Part shown: positions 45,185-58,784 of the stretch, piece by piece
Layout: each line of letters opens with the position of its first letter
How positions within the stretch are numbered: position 1 is the first letter of the stretch
Assembly: GCA_036244855.1 (NCBI GenBank)
Contig: BQKZ01000144.1
Location: 24,160-88,159, forward strand
Direction: 5' to 3'
Source: Temnopleurus reevesii
Lineage: Eukaryota; Echinodermata; Echinoidea; Temnopleuroida; Temnopleuridae
Length of the DNA stretch: 64,000 nt
Notes under the pieces: model-generated
The model's database searches: none
Seen by the model: only the letters and a program-made list of their open reading frames with translations
What the model was told of the DNA's origin: nothing
Made by a program: the position numbers and the translations under genes

Positions 45185-45300
45185 CAAAGAGTGATTATGA
45201 TGAAAATGATTATAAAAATAATGACAATAATAATGATAATGATGATAATAATAATCATAATAATAACGATAATATTAATACTAATATTAATACTAATGTG
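45185..45300. repeat. (AAT)n-type microsatellite
   Basis: Imperfect ATAATG/ATAATA units leading to ATTAATACTA repeats. Confidence 0.85.
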
Positions 45301-45456
45301 CAGCCGTAGTGTGCATGCGTCCTGCGCGTATTTGAGGTATGACTTCGCAATGAGCTTCCAACACCTTGCCTCGCACCTCCTACCTCCTTTTCAAATTTTT
45401 CGCATGCGCGTACCAAGGAGTTTGGTCCTCACCTTCACATTGGCGCCCCCCCCCCC

Positions 45457-45722
45457 NNNNNNNNNNNNNNNNNNNNNNNNNNNNNNNNNNNNNNNNNNNN
45501 NNNNNNNNNNNNNNNNNNNNNNNNNNNNNNNNNNNNNNNNNNNNNNNNNNNNNNNNNNNNNNNNNNNNNNNNNNNNNNNNNNNNNNNNNNNNNNNNNNNN
45601 NNNNNNNNNNNNNNNNNNNNNNNNNNNNNNNNNNNNNNNNNNNNNNNNNNNNNNNNNNNNNNNNNNNNNNNNNNNNNNNNNNNNNNNNNNNNNNNNNNNN
45701 NNNNNNNNNNNNNNNNNNNNNN
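45457..45722. other. Assembly gap (266 Ns) between a C run and a G run
   Basis: The gap is flanked by about twelve C on the left and more than twenty G on the right, so sequencing probably failed at homopolymers. Nothing can be said about its content. Confidence 0.99.
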
Positions 45723-46386
45723 GGGGGGGGGGGGGGGGGGGGGGGGTAGTGGTCGACTCCAGCTCAAATTGTGCACCACTCGGGGGCAATAACAAACAAC
45801 CAACCCAATCATCAGCTGAAATTTTTTGTGGACTGGCTTCCCATCCTTGGGTGGGGTTAACGTTGCTTATCCCAAGCCACAGTCGATTTATACGTCTAGT
45901 TGATGTTTAATCAAACATTATGGTTTAGGCATAGCTGACCATGAATATTTTGGTAGCGGAATTCAATCAGCTTAATGAAACGCTTTTTGACTGGAAATTG
46001 AAAAGAATCCCATCGTGAAAAATGTTCTTCTCCTCTCACTTTCTCTCACACTATCACGATCGATTTCCCCATCAACGAGTTGGAGGTCTCATATGGTCGA
46101 AATGTGTTGATCATTTTCGCGCCAAAACCAACTTCATTGATGATCGCCCGTGTATTAACTATCTTCCTTTCTGCATGCTTGCCGGCGCTTCACATTTTTC
46201 TCACTGAATTCAAATTAGAATCATTTTAGTGTTTTCGTACGGCCGGCGTTTCATGTTTATATTGATTGCTCTCGGAGAAATTTGCACGGATAAATTTGCA
46301 CCTGCACACTTGAATGTGGATGGATTTCATCATGAAGTGAAATTATGTGGAAGTACATTTGAGATAATATTTTAAACGAACTAATC

Positions 46387-47393
46387 ATGAGCGAATCGGA
46401 GTGGCTTCATGAGCGGAAAGGAGTTGGTCAAATATTTCTGGTGAAAGAGTGCGGTGAAAATGTTAACTCACGGTAAGTTTTAAAACTATTATCGATACTG
46501 CATCCATAATTTACAGGCGAATATGGGGGGGGGGGGTGTAAAATCATAGATAATAGGGACCTTTAGCATGTACAAGACGGTAGTGTCGATCACAACGTTA
46601 GCTCTAAGGTCCATTCAAGAAGTAGTGTTGTGTTGGTGCACCCTTCTGGAACGGACCTTAGAGCTAACGTTGTGATCAGCCATACCGTCTTGTACATGCT
46701 AAAGGTCCCTAATAGAGGAGATGACGCGGAGAAAGAATAAAAAGTGATGAGGATGTTTTGTTTAGTGTGATTGTAATTTTTTACCCGGTTCTTATCCTTT
46801 ATTTTGCTTGCCATCTGGCCTCCTGCCTAAACAAAATACTATATACGTACTATTTTTTTTTATTTCTTGCTTGCTTGTCAGGAAATTATTTGCCTCGCAT
46901 ATTTTTAGGGACCGAGAAACAGGTTTGATAGCATAAGCATTTTATTCACTCCCTTAACCTTGCACGTACATGTATTCATTAACTGAAAAAGGGTGTTGGG
47001 CTGCAACCCCTGCTTTTAAGTGTATTATGGATTTGCTAGTGATACATGTATATGATTATGATAGATTATTACCTGATCAAGGCGTTTTAGAGACAAGATA
47101 TAAACGCATATTTCATTTTTCTCTATTGACTTGCGCAATTTCGATTACGTCACGATGCCTTATCGCTTACCCTATTCGCGCGATATCAATGGCGTTTGTG
47201 TACAAAATTGGCGGTCCTCTTACTTCCCCAGTGTTCCTAGGGCAGCTGATATGCGGATATCCAGTGCGCGCAGTGAATTGCAGCGAGCCAGGCCGGTACG
47301 TGTGTGTGGACTTTGTGTGCAGTCAACTGCTGATTTAAACAAACCTTTTTGGGATCATATTTTGGATCATATTTTGGATCATACTTTGCCTAG
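46387..47393 (+). CDS. Possible first two coding exons of an unknown gene
   Basis: An ATG at 46387 opens 28 codons (MSESEWLHERKGVGQIFLVK then ECGENVNS) up to a consensus donor CG/GTAAGT at 46472. A second exon, 47241-47393, fits in phase after the acceptor TTCCTAG and ends at a good donor (CTAG/GTAAGT). It encodes AADMRISSARSELQRARP and a short repeat, HILDHILDHTLPR. No third exon was found and no family is recognised. The case rests only on the two donors and the phase match, so this may be chance. Confidence 0.25.
46554..46711. mobile_element. Palindromic MITE of about 158 bp
   Basis: The left arm TAGGGACCTTTAGCATGTAC, then AAGACGGTA and CACAACGTTAGCTCTAAGGT, is mirrored on the right, ending GTACATGCTAAAGGTCCCTA. 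The loop is about 40 bases. The arms differ by small indels (GTAGTGTCGAT versus GATCAGCCATAC). Confidence 0.8.
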
Positions 47394-47609
47394 GTAAGTC
47401 CACCACTTCAATAAATCACGTCAAGTAATACTAATAATATTGACTGGCCTTGAGGGAGATACCACAAATATTTCATTCACTGGATTCATATTTCCTATAT
47501 ATTCCTATATATATTCATATATATATAAATACCAGAATTACCCTTAGTTGTCAATTTTATTACTGGGCACCTCTATGTTTAGAAAAAAAATAGTTATCCC
47601 TTTGAAAGT

Positions 47610-47830
47610 GCTTCATTGTCGTCGTCATCATCATATCACCACCACCACTACTACTACCACCACCACGATTATTGTTTTCAATATCATCATCAACATGGTC
47701 CCCAGCTCTAGCTAACACCAACACTGTTATCATTATCACCACAACCACCACCACCATCATCATCATCATCATTATCATCATCATCATCATCATCATCATC
47801 ATTATCATCACCACCACCATTACTCACCAC
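47610..47830. repeat. (CAT)n/(CAC)n microsatellite
   Basis: Imperfect trinucleotide array on both sides of a short unique segment (47672-47720). The Met-rich and Ile/Thr-rich open frames here are artefacts. Confidence 0.9.
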
Positions 47831-47834
47831 CACC

Positions 47835-50430
47835 ATCGCATCTCTTTCTACCCTCTATCTCACTCTCTCCATCTGTCGCTGAATCGATCTTTCATCTTCA
47901 TGCATTCAAACATTTCCCTTCTTATTATTTTTCTTATTTTCTACATAACTCTCCTTTCTTTCTTTCGCGCTTTCTTGGAAATGTTGGCAATTATTTTCAT
48001 TGACACACCTCTTTCCATCCACCTTTCCATCCTCTCATTTTCTTTCGCTTAAATCTTCATTCATTCTACTGACTATCAGTGACTATACAAATGATACAAT
48101 GAAAGCAATTCTGTTTATTGTTGTATTAATGATTTTATTGATATCTGAGACAATCACACAAATGTAATTTCATAGATTTCGAGATTCATTAAAACATTGA
48201 TATATATTGTGATATGGATAAGCATATTGGCGAAAAACAGTCATCTGTCAAACTGATGTGATATAAGACCCCTGAAAATCACAAAGACCAGCAAAGAAAA
48301 TTGGCAGAAGGTCATGAAATATACAGCTGTTGGTTCATCTTTCTAAACCCAATAAAAGAAATTTATGACGTATCAATGATATCCCATTTAGCCTAGATGC
48401 GCAAAGCCAAGGAAACAGAGCGGATAATACAGAAGGACGTTTTGGAAACATGCAAGTGATTCGTACGAATGTCGCCAAAGTGGCCCTAAAAGTTTGGTAA
48501 GAACTCCCTTGCACGACATATGGACCCAGATTTGTCAGGCGAGGTATATTGAGTTTCGAACGATGACTTCGTGAAATATCTTTACAAGTAAAAGCCAGGC
48601 AAGTTATTGAGGAAATGTATCTTATCTTTTCTCTCTGCTTTCCAAAAAGGTATGTTGTAATTTGAAACTTGCAGTTAGAATTCCAACTCGTGATGAAAAC
48701 AATAATTCAATATTTCCAGGAGCTTATCTGTACGTCTGATGTCCCAAAAATCTGTTGACATGAGACTTCTAGAACTCTCAGATTATAGAAATACATGAAG
48801 TTCAGATTTCGAAAAAATATGATGAATCTGTTTCTATATTAGCAAATTTTAATCATCAGAGATAAAAAAAAAAAAAGGAGGGGGGGGGGGGAGTCGATTA
48901 ATAAACTGAGTCAAGCTTCAGTATCCTTCTACATCCTACTGATGAATTGTCCATCTGCAACATTGACAATATGAGCTGGTTTTGACCACAAAAGAGTATT
49001 CAAATTGATTTCCAGTTAGATTGTAAAAAAAAACACTAATCATTTCTTAATAATTTTTTTTAAAATAATTAGCAGAAAATACAATTCAAGTCATTGGAGC
49101 AAATTCCTCAACTCTCTTTAGTCAAGTTTCAAGATGAAGCCTGCTTAGCACAATAATCAAGTCAACTTCTCATATATTGCTGGTGTGAATAAAAATTGTC
49201 GTTTGATGTTTTTATCCCGTGCTGTGTTGTGGTATTTCCGATGTCAACATTTGAAAGCAATGGGAACATTTAAATTCTTCTCTGAAATGGAATAATAAAT
49301 TTGCAAAAGATCAAAGAGTTTAGGCATTCAATTAAATCAATAACCTGTGAGGTGAATGTTTTGTTAAGGCTATCTGATAAACTTCATCCATTTTAATTTA
49401 TTAGAAGTGGATTATTTACATATGGAGATATTTACATGGTGAGCTTTCCTGTTATGATATTAATGATACTACAAGGATAATATTCATCAGATAATTCCAA
49501 TCAAATGATTTCACCAAATAGAATCATAATTTGATTGTAATTCCTAAACCCATTGATCTTTTTGAGGCTACTGTTTTCATGTCAGCAAAGAGCTTAAACA
49601 TTTCCATGATTCCAAAATATTGATATCAACGATACTGCAAAACGGCACAAAATAAAACGTTAAACAACAAATCTTATGACACAAGTCAAACACGGTAATA
49701 TGAATTGATATTTGTGCTTAGCAGGTATCATTCTTCAAACTGGGCAAAAAAGGGAATCAGGGAAATTCGTTTCCAAATCTCGCATTTGGAAACAAAATTA
49801 TTTTACAACCAATTTAATAGGCCAATCCTATTTTTCAGATCTCAGTGAAACAGAAGTTTATATGGAATCAAGTTTTGAAAAGGTATTAGTTATCAGGATT
49901 CTGTTATAATTCTTATTAGAGCAATATCTTTTTAAATGTACTTGCGTTCCTCAGGCCCCTGAACTGTAAGGTCAAAATACTATACCAACATTTTAGGGTT
50001 GTCTGAAAAATCCATTCTGACGAACAACCAAGTTCTTTGCTTTCTGAATGCTCGATTCTGTCGACAAAGTTTGTTGCACAGGCCACATGGGTTTACATCA
50101 ATCCGACTCGATATACTTTTCAGGGTTTTGAAGGAAAATATGGAAAGCCATCGAAAAGTTCTTTGCCAATTACTTACTGGTCTACTTGAATTTCAGAGGT
50201 CCTTTCCCATGGTGGTGTTTATATGCTGTTCCTGGACAGACTGCTGGAAGATAAGGTCAAAGTTATTTCTGCAATGACTTTGTTTGATTCCTAGGCCTAT
50301 ATCGAGATGTGAGCTGTAAATCACAAATCTGATAATATGATACGGTTTTTTTCAACATTTCAAATGACGCAATGAATACTAAATAATTGATACTTATTTT
50401 GTTATAGTTTTTTGTGGATATCATAGCATT
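47835..50430. other. Intergenic, no supported gene
   Basis: AT-rich DNA. Open frames at 49712-49909 and 49999-50277 have no domain, no convincing splice context and ordinary length for chance frames. An A/G run lies at 48870-48893. Confidence 0.55.
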
Positions 50431-50992
50431 GATTACATCTTTACTTTGGAATATATGCCCGATCTAATAATTCCATAAGTAAAATGCAAAACATCCGGTC
50501 TAGTCAAGCAAACGGCAAAAAGTAATTAAAGTTGAAATGATAATTGGATGATATATAGTTCATCATAAGTGACCTTAATTTCTTTGAATTGTCTTATCTG
50601 AATTTTTTAATTTCCATGATGAACTCAAGCTTGGATGAACTTATCAATTTTGCCGCCATCATATCCAAATAAATATCACGGTACACATATTAATTTTCAC
50701 AACGGAAGATAAGCCCGAACAAATACTTCCAAACATGAAATGAAAAATGTAGTGTGATCAAGTGAACGACAAAAATACTTGCAATAAAGATCAAATATTG
50801 CACCGGTTTCGGAATGATAAATGGTTCTAATCGGATCTTGTAAAACATCTGAATCATTTCATCATGATTGTTTGGTTTTCCATGTTGATCGAATTGATTG
50901 TCTTGCATTTCAGTTATGATATGATGCACAATGAATAAGTGCAATGGATAGATTCTTGCAGACACAATCAACAATCCATATAAAAAGTACAT
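50430..50992 (-). pseudogene. Two diverged tandem copies of a hydrophobic exon-like segment
   Basis: The stretch 50448-50525 (GCCCGATCTAATAATTCCAT...) is a diverged repeat of 50705-50790 (GCCCGAACAAATACTTCCAA...), both followed by AACGGCAAAAA or AACGACAAAAA. On the minus strand the second copy is an open frame of 100 codons with hydrophobic segments (VQYLIFIASIFVVHLITLHF) ending in KYLFGLIFRCEN. It may be the last exon of a multi-pass membrane protein; an acyltransferase-3/NRF-like end is possible but weakly supported. The first copy is broken. Confidence 0.3.
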
Positions 50993-51039
50993 TAATCAAT
51001 ATGATAACCAATGATAAAAGCGAATCAGGTATTTTCTTA

Positions 51040-51240
51040 AATACTTTGATTTTTTTTGTAATTTCTAGACTTTTCATAATTTTTTTTTTTCATTTTGAAT
51101 TTTTTATATATTTTTTTAAATTCTGATTTTTATATTTTTTTTTTTTGGATTTTCAATTTTAAACTTTTTTTTTGCATTTTCATTTTTATATTTTTTTGTA
51201 TTTTTGTGTTTTTTTTAATATTAATTTCCATTTTTTTTCT
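51040..51240. repeat. T-rich low-complexity tract
   Basis: Runs of seven to ten T separated by CATTTTGAA- or GATTTTCAA-like words. It lies just downstream of the kinase gene on the opposite strand. Confidence 0.8.
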
Positions 51241-51415
51241 CGGTACGACTGTATATATGAAATACATGTATAGATACATGCTTAGCGATATTAGCACACC
51301 GATACGCTATGCGAAATGTAATAAATAAATACGTGACTATTTACAAAAAGGTGCAATCATGGGTGAACAAAGCTTTGGCTTTTGATGGGAAAGCCAGCTG
51401 GTATAGACTGCGAAG

Positions 51416-51523
51416 TTAACATGAGGACGACCCCAGCTCGTCCTCATCCCCTTCATTCAGCTGCAACTCATTGAGCTTGTCGAGTACCTCCTGCACCGTT
51501 GGTCTCTGGTCTGGGCCAGCTTA
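51416..51523 (-). pseudogene. Kinase subdomain XI coding sequence beyond an in-frame TAA
   Basis: After GIDIY and the TAA the same frame continues for 34 codons, AGPDQRPTVQEVLDKLNELQ followed by an acidic end, and stops at TAA (51416). The RPT motif with its conserved Arg is the normal end of a kinase C-lobe. The stop is therefore a recent mutation, an assembly error, or is bypassed by splicing. Confidence 0.7.
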
Positions 51524-54500
51524 GTAGATGTCTATACCATAAGACTGGATATCGTCGAACTTCATTGCCCGACCTACTGTAGCCAGCAGTATTCCGAGAG
51601 AGTAGACATCACTAGATGTTGTGAAAGGCTTGGCGTCCAGCACGCATTCTGGAGCAACATGGCGACAATGTCTGCCACCTTTGTACTGCTCAATCTGCTC
51701 TTCATCCAGAGGCATGACGTAAGGAGTGTTGATTTCAGAAGCCCATCCGAGATCGATGATCTTGGCTCGCCAGCGTCCCTCGGTGTCCTCGACAATCAAG
51801 ATGTTGTCGAATTTCAGGTCGTTGGAGAGGAAACCTTTGGAATGGAGAGCCTTGATTCCCTCTACGACATCACGAAAGACAACAAACCACTCATCTCTAT
51901 TAAGATCTGGTCCCGTCTTAAGGAAAGACTTGGCCATGCAGTCAGAGATGGTATAGCTTCGGTCTTCAGACTCGTCTCCAATGAATTCCATAACAAGTAC
52001 CCCTTGCTCGTCCTCTTCCATCACAAATGTTCCGTGAAAGGTTGGGAACCACTGGAGATTGCTGACTGCCCTATGGATCCTGACCTCATTCTGAAAGCAC
52101 TCACCTGGGTACTCAACAACCTTGACAGCTAGAGGGATCTTCGTGACTGCATGGCGGAAAAGATAGACAGTTCCTGAGACACCACTACCAAGCTCGATAG
52201 TGCACCTTGATTCTTCCCAAGGGATTAGATCTTCCATCTTGGTGACCATGCTGCTGAAGATATCTGGAGCTGGTCGAATGCTGTTCATCGTAAAGGACAT
52301 ATCAAAAACACCTCGGAGCAGAGAGACTACACTGCTGTTGCCATCTGGTGCTGTTTGCATGTGAATCTTTCTCATCGCAATGGAGGTCGCCAAAGCATCC
52401 CTGAGCAGAGAAAACTTACTGATCGGTTGGATTGCTTCACCTGTACTGAATTTCTTAAAACTAATACAGCGACGATCAAGATGGATGATCTCACGGGCTG
52501 CAGAGGAAGCAAAGCTTTGGCTTCGGTAAGAGATACTCAGAGAAAGGGGCTCTTTGATTTGCAGCAGTTCTTGCTTGGTCTTTTGGCAGAACGAAATGTC
52601 GCTGTTAAGAGAGAGAGAGAGAAAAAAAAACACGTTTATTATGAGGTGTATTAAAGAAACTGTAAGATACAAGATGTAATTATGATTGAAGATCAGCACG
52701 ATTGTGGCTTTATAAAATGTGATTAAGTTTCCTACAATGCACATTATTATTGAGTATTATGTTTATTTTATCCAACGTGTCATTGAATCTTCAGAATTTA
52801 AAAAAAAATGTATGTATGATGACAATGCGTTTATAACCTCCAAGTTAGATCTCTAATATTAATGTGCTTTTGGCTGTAGAACTAATATTTAAGAGGATCT
52901 TTCTTGTGAAGTTTTTAAATAAGCTACCTCTTTCTTTTGGCCTCTTCATAGTAGCTAAGCTGGATCTTTGGAGCATCTTCATCATCGGAGCATCCAGATG
53001 TGGCTGCAATGTCGGGTGGGAGCAAGCCAGATAGTGAAGCTACATCTTCCTCAATCAAGGAGTCTTCGAAGACCTTTGGTGCATCTTCATCAGTAGAACA
53101 TCCAGAGAGAGCTGCAATGTCAGATGGGAGCATGGCAGATGGTGAAACTACGTCTTCCTCAATCAAGGAATCTTCCAAGACCTTTGGTGCATCTTCAGCA
53201 GGGCATCCAGAGGTGGATTCAACTTCCGATGAGGTTACGAAGGTCGGAGTTTCTTCCTCAGTCAGACATTCTTCTGAAATGTTGCTGACCTCCTTGAGAG
53301 GAACGTCCTCTAGAATTTTCGCATCCGCTGATCTAGAATAATGAAATAATGTGGAGAGAACGGGGAAAAGAGAAAGGGAAAGATATATAATAATGATGAT
53401 ATGATGCAAAACAAGGAGAAGTAGTATATTATGTCAAGTGGCCATTTTGAATCTTGACTTAAGTAAAACACAGAAGTTTATTCTAAATTTACAAGTCTAG
53501 TTTTCACACCTTGTTATATTTCTTTCTCAATTAATTGGCAGAAAAAAATTAATTACCGATCTGTTTCATCGGATTTGTTGGAAAGATGTCCATCTGATCG
53601 GTCTAGATGGTCGGCTGTCTGGATAGCTGCAGATGAGAGCTGGCCATCTGATCGGGCTTGACGGTCGTCTGTCTGGATAGCTACAGATGAAAGCTGGCCA
53701 TCTGATCGGGCTTGATGGTCGTCTGTCTGGATAGCTGCAGATGAGAGCTGGCCATCTGATCGGGCTTGATGGTCATCTGTCTGGATAGCTGCAGATGAGA
53801 GCTGGCCATCTGATCGGGCTTGATGGTCGTCTGTCTGGATAGCTACAGATGAAAGCTGGCCATCTGATTGGGCTTGACGGTCGTCTGTCTGGATAGCTAC
53901 AGATGAGAGCTGGCCATCTGATCGGGCATTTGTTTGGATGGCTACAGAAGACAGCTTTGGACCGGGTCGAGAAAGATGAGCCTGTCCGAGAATAGAAGAA
54001 GAGTTGTAGACATCGTTAAATAAATCTAACGGTTCATGAAAATTTCTTAATATTATTTTTAATGAAAATTATTCTGTTCTTATTCAAGTATCAAAATTAA
54101 TTTTAGAGCACATAGGATGTCCAAGACTGAGCGAATGGGGGTAGAAGTGATAAGAAGAGGAAAGCAAAGGAAAAAGGGTGGAGAAGTGCTGGTCAAATAA
54201 AAACATAGCAATTGGGAAAATACACATGGTCATAAAAAATTGATCCTTAATATTTTCTCTTCCATGAAAGTTCTACCTCGAGTCACAACAAGATGGAGAA
54301 AGGAATAGTAACCGAGCATTTTACGACTTTTGATATTCTTAATCACCTGGAGATCTTTTTGAGCTTGGCTGGTCTTCGTCCTTTGCTCCATCAAAGCTCT
54401 TTGAAGGTCAACGATCTCTTCTAAATACTTCTCCTTTTGATCAAGCAAGGCTTCCTCAAGGTCATTGACCTTTTGTTTGTTCTTTTCATTTGTTTCGGTC

Positions 54501-57500
54501 AAGGATGTCTGAAGATCAATGATCTTTTGTATGGTCTCTTCCTCTACATCCTTCAAGGCGGCCTGGTGATCATCAATCTGAAGTTTGTTTGTCGTCATTC
54601 TGTCCTCCAAACCCCAATCGATGGCAGAATCTAAATAGCCCTAAAAATGGAGAAAAAGAAAATTAGCAATCATGACTTTGTGCGTGTCCCTATATTTCGT
54701 AAGTTGTTCGAAGTTTTTATGATTTGAAATGCTTTAAAAATTTATATTTTGAAGAGCTAGAAAGGAGAGTCGGTGCGGATGAAAGGGAATAAAGGAAGAA
54801 AGACTGAGGATAAGGCACAAGGAGAGAAAAAGACGGGCAAAACAGGGACTGAAAAATTTAGGAAGGGGATAGTAAAGGGGTCCATTAACAATGCTAACTT
54901 CTAGGGACAAATGAGGAATAATGGAGAAGCATACATGATGGGTTTCATGACCTTGGTTGTTCTTTCCTCTTTCGATGAGTTGAGAAGATCTTAGGTCAGA
55001 GGTGAGAGATTCCGACTCCTTCCATTTCTCAGAGATGGCGTCCACAATGCTCGTCCAATCTGAACGACTCGGGGTAGCTCCACAGATTTTGGCCAAGTTC
55101 TGTTTTTAACCAAAGCATATTATTTGAAAGCTATGAAGTAACAGGTTTAACATACATTCATCACTTATTTACGATAGATAGCCAACCCAATCACATTCAA
55201 AGACAAACAATCACAGAATAATTATTAATTTGCAACTGTTAAAATCTGAAAATGTGAACCTAAAAATCGACTTTCCTCTAAAAATATAACGCAGAAAATG
55301 TTCATATTACCTGGAGAAGTTCATCTGCTCGCTGGACCTGCCTCTTTCTCTTTTGCAGCTCCTGTTGAAGATCCCTTAGCTCCCTTCGGCTCCAAGCCCA
55401 TGTGCCTCCAATGCTGCTAATGAGAGCGATTTCATCATCTGGAAGAGGTTCTAGGCCCATAATCCTTGCCACGCCCTGATTGGTGCAAAGTGAGGAACAA
55501 TGTGATGGACTTTCCCATGCTCATGGACAAACAACTTAGTGACAAAGCAGTGCATGAAATTCGTGCATTGTTATATCAAATGAGCACAAAGCAGTTCCAC
55601 TTACATTTTTATTATGATCAGATAAAGGGTTTGGGGTATAATCTAATAGGTGTGAAGATTTATTTGATTTTTGCTCAGTACTCAACAAAGGTGAGCTACT
55701 ATCTTACTATGTCACCGGCATCATAATCAGCATTATTATTATTCTATGATAATCATTATAACAATTATGATTCAAGATTCTTTTATCCAACTCACTCATG
55801 TAAAAACAAATGAAAATATTAACATTGCTCATGTCTGTCCTTGTTTGTCATTGTTATTGATTCATTCTTTTATAAGAATATTTAATCACCTGTAAAGCTT
55901 TAGCTGTTATAAGCTTTCTGTCATCATCTTTCTTCTTGAAAGTCTTCTCAAGGTCAACGAACTTTGATTCCTTTTCTTCCTTTTCCTTCAACGCCTTTTC
56001 AAGGTCAACGAACTTTGACTGCTTGTCTGCCAATCTGACCATGATGTCATCGAAAATGGTAGATTCGGTGACAGGCGTTTTTATTCCGAGGGAGGCTGCA
56101 AGCTCCTGGAAATTAAAATTAAAATTAAAATTAAGATATTCAATACAATTCATACAATTTGATTTAATAAGAAATAGTTGTTATTTCACGAGGCATTTAA
56201 GTATGCTCCGGCAGCATGCCATCTAAAATCTATCTCTGGGTACTGACAATAATCCGACTGATAACCAAGAAATATATCAAAATGGTTGATTCATGTCTTT
56301 TCTTCCAGTCACTATCATAATGAATATAAAAAATAGTACAAGGTGATAAACCATAGGATCATTTATTTCCATAAAATAACCTGGGACATAATTCAAATCA
56401 GCGCCGACAATTCTACCTCATAACGGGATTCTTCATTGCCCATTGCACGAAATTTTCTTACCTATCTTTCGCGAGGACGTCTTAACATTTTGTGCCACCC
56501 TTACACCACAGAAATATCAACGCTAATGTCTATGTTAAGAGGGTGTTACATGAACTTAAGACATTTTAGCAAGAAGAGGATTAGCTAAGATCCTGTCGTG
56601 CAATTATCCCCAGGTGTTTTAAAATTTACCTTACTATTCTCCACGTTCGACACATTCTTATGTCAATATAATTGTATTCAATGAAATTATATGATTCATA
56701 TCAACGATTATATAGTCAAATTAAAATTCTTCTTTTCATTTCTTGCCTTAATTTGACTGTTCTTGACATCCAGAGCTGCGGTCACCTCCTTGAAGTTCTT
56801 GTTGTAATGGTTTGCCCTCTTTACGAGATGCGACACGACTTCGATGACGTCATTGGCTGGGGCCGTGGCGAAATCGAATCCAGTATCACCCAAAAGGTTC
56901 TGCAAAAGTGTCAAGAAAGATGTTTGTTTTGTGATTCTTTAAAGATCTTTACACATGCTAGAAATGACAATCTGTTGTTTTAGTTAGAGGAGTAAATTAA
57001 ACATTAACAAAACTCAAATATATTACCAGGCCACTATTTTGCACCACCTAATTTAATGCATTTCTATATTTTAAGACATTCGTTGAAGAACAAATCAATG
57101 ATTATGAACCGAGTTGATTTTGCGCACAAAAAAGTCTGATACTTGGATAATTAATTCTTATAGAGAAAACTATCGGCTGGCTTACTCTTCATTATAAAGA
57201 GACGGATGTTAGGTATGAGATAAATATAAACTTAAGCTAAGTTAAATAAAGATAATAATATTGATGAATCAAAATTTTATTCCAAATAATCCTCCTACCT
57301 TTAGTTCCTGTTCCACACTGTTGGACTGATTCACATTCTCTTCATTCTTTGCATCGGGTCCAGATTTCTGAGAGTGATCTGTGGCCGACTCAAGAATCAT
57401 GTGATCAAGCATTTTCTACAACACAACAAAATAACACGTAGTCTTGATTTAATATGCCGATTATCAAGGCAGTAAATCTAAATTGAAATAGGAACCCAAA

Positions 57501-58692
57501 CAACACTCTTGGAAATATATTGAGTTTACAGATCTATGAGAAATCACGATAACAGTTGCCCAAATGCTGACATTACAAGCTACTCCCCCCGCCCCCCCCC
57601 CAAAAAAAAACAACAACACTTGTGAACATTTCTATCGGCAAGCTGAGAATACCCCTCAAGGTCCTCACTGTTTTTTGTCCCTACTTCATTCCCCGACACT
57701 GTCTGATAAATGTATAATCATTCCAAGATTTTTTATATTATCGATTAAGAAGGAGATAAATATTCAAATCAATCGACTAAAATCTATAGATAAAGATACC
57801 AACATCGCATGTAAACAAAATCATGTAAAACAAAAGGCCAATTAATTCTTATCCACAACATGTGTGGATATTACAAGCGATGAATACCCAACTTTCACTG
57901 TAGTCTAATTTCCTTAGTGGAAAGCAAAAATAATTGATAGAAACTAAATCGAAATGACATAAAATCAACACAGTTTATCTTTTAACAATTCATGAGACTG
58001 AAAAAATCAAACTTACCTTAGTTCGATTCGTTTCTTCTGTTATTTCTTCTTGGCTAAGGATGGGATTCCTCCTCACCATTTTGTTGAGGAGGTGTTTTAT
58101 CCCACACATTCTAGGTTTAAACAAAGAATATTTTAACGTTTAATTCTTGTTTTTCATCAATATAAAACATAACTCTACACTGCACAGTACATTCGATAAA
58201 TGTAATTGATATATTGATGCTGTTCATGTGCTATTTTTTACATTAAAACTAATTGAGCTAAGAAAGACACGGCATGTTTGATAATTCTCATACATATTAT
58301 GAAATAACGTTTCATAATGTTGTTCAAGGGTGAATAGTGCTTTTTGCAAGACAAAGGATTTTATCGGCTTACGACTGAGAATAATAGCCGGACACTATTC
58401 TCAGCCGTGAGTCAACATTTTTTTGATTATTCAAATCCTGGGTGCTCGGTTGTTCTGATATTTAATATTGATATACTCTACAGTTTACTGAAACATTTTT
58501 TAACACTTCAATTTTTTTTTCGTTTGTACATATTATTATTAATTTGTTTCGGAAAAAATACTGTATGTCAATAATGTTCTGTCAAAACATTTATTAGTCA
58601 GAAAGTAAAATGGAAAACGAATAAAATATCCATCCAGTGCTTATACAACATATCATCATCATCATTATCATCATCATCATCATCATCATTAC

Positions 58693-58725
<33 letters not shown>

Positions 58726-58749
58726 TATCATCATCATCATCATCAGCAG

Positions 58750-58784
<35 letters not shown>

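Noticed and set aside
45191..45910. Open frames of 125-239 codons across the N gap
   Set aside because: Most of their length is unknown sequence and homopolymer; they carry no information.
46022..46207. 61-codon frame before the candidate gene start
   Set aside because: No Kozak, splice or domain support.
51659..52132. Plus-strand frame of 157 codons
   Set aside because: Antisense shadow of the kinase domain exon.
53000..53341. Plus-strand Ser/Gly-rich frame of 113 codons
   Set aside because: Antisense shadow of the 36-residue repeat exon of the kinase gene.
53588..53975. Regularly spaced repeats suggesting a CRISPR-like array
   Set aside because: Units are contiguous without unique spacers, stay in frame in a spliced exon, and the genome is eukaryotic.
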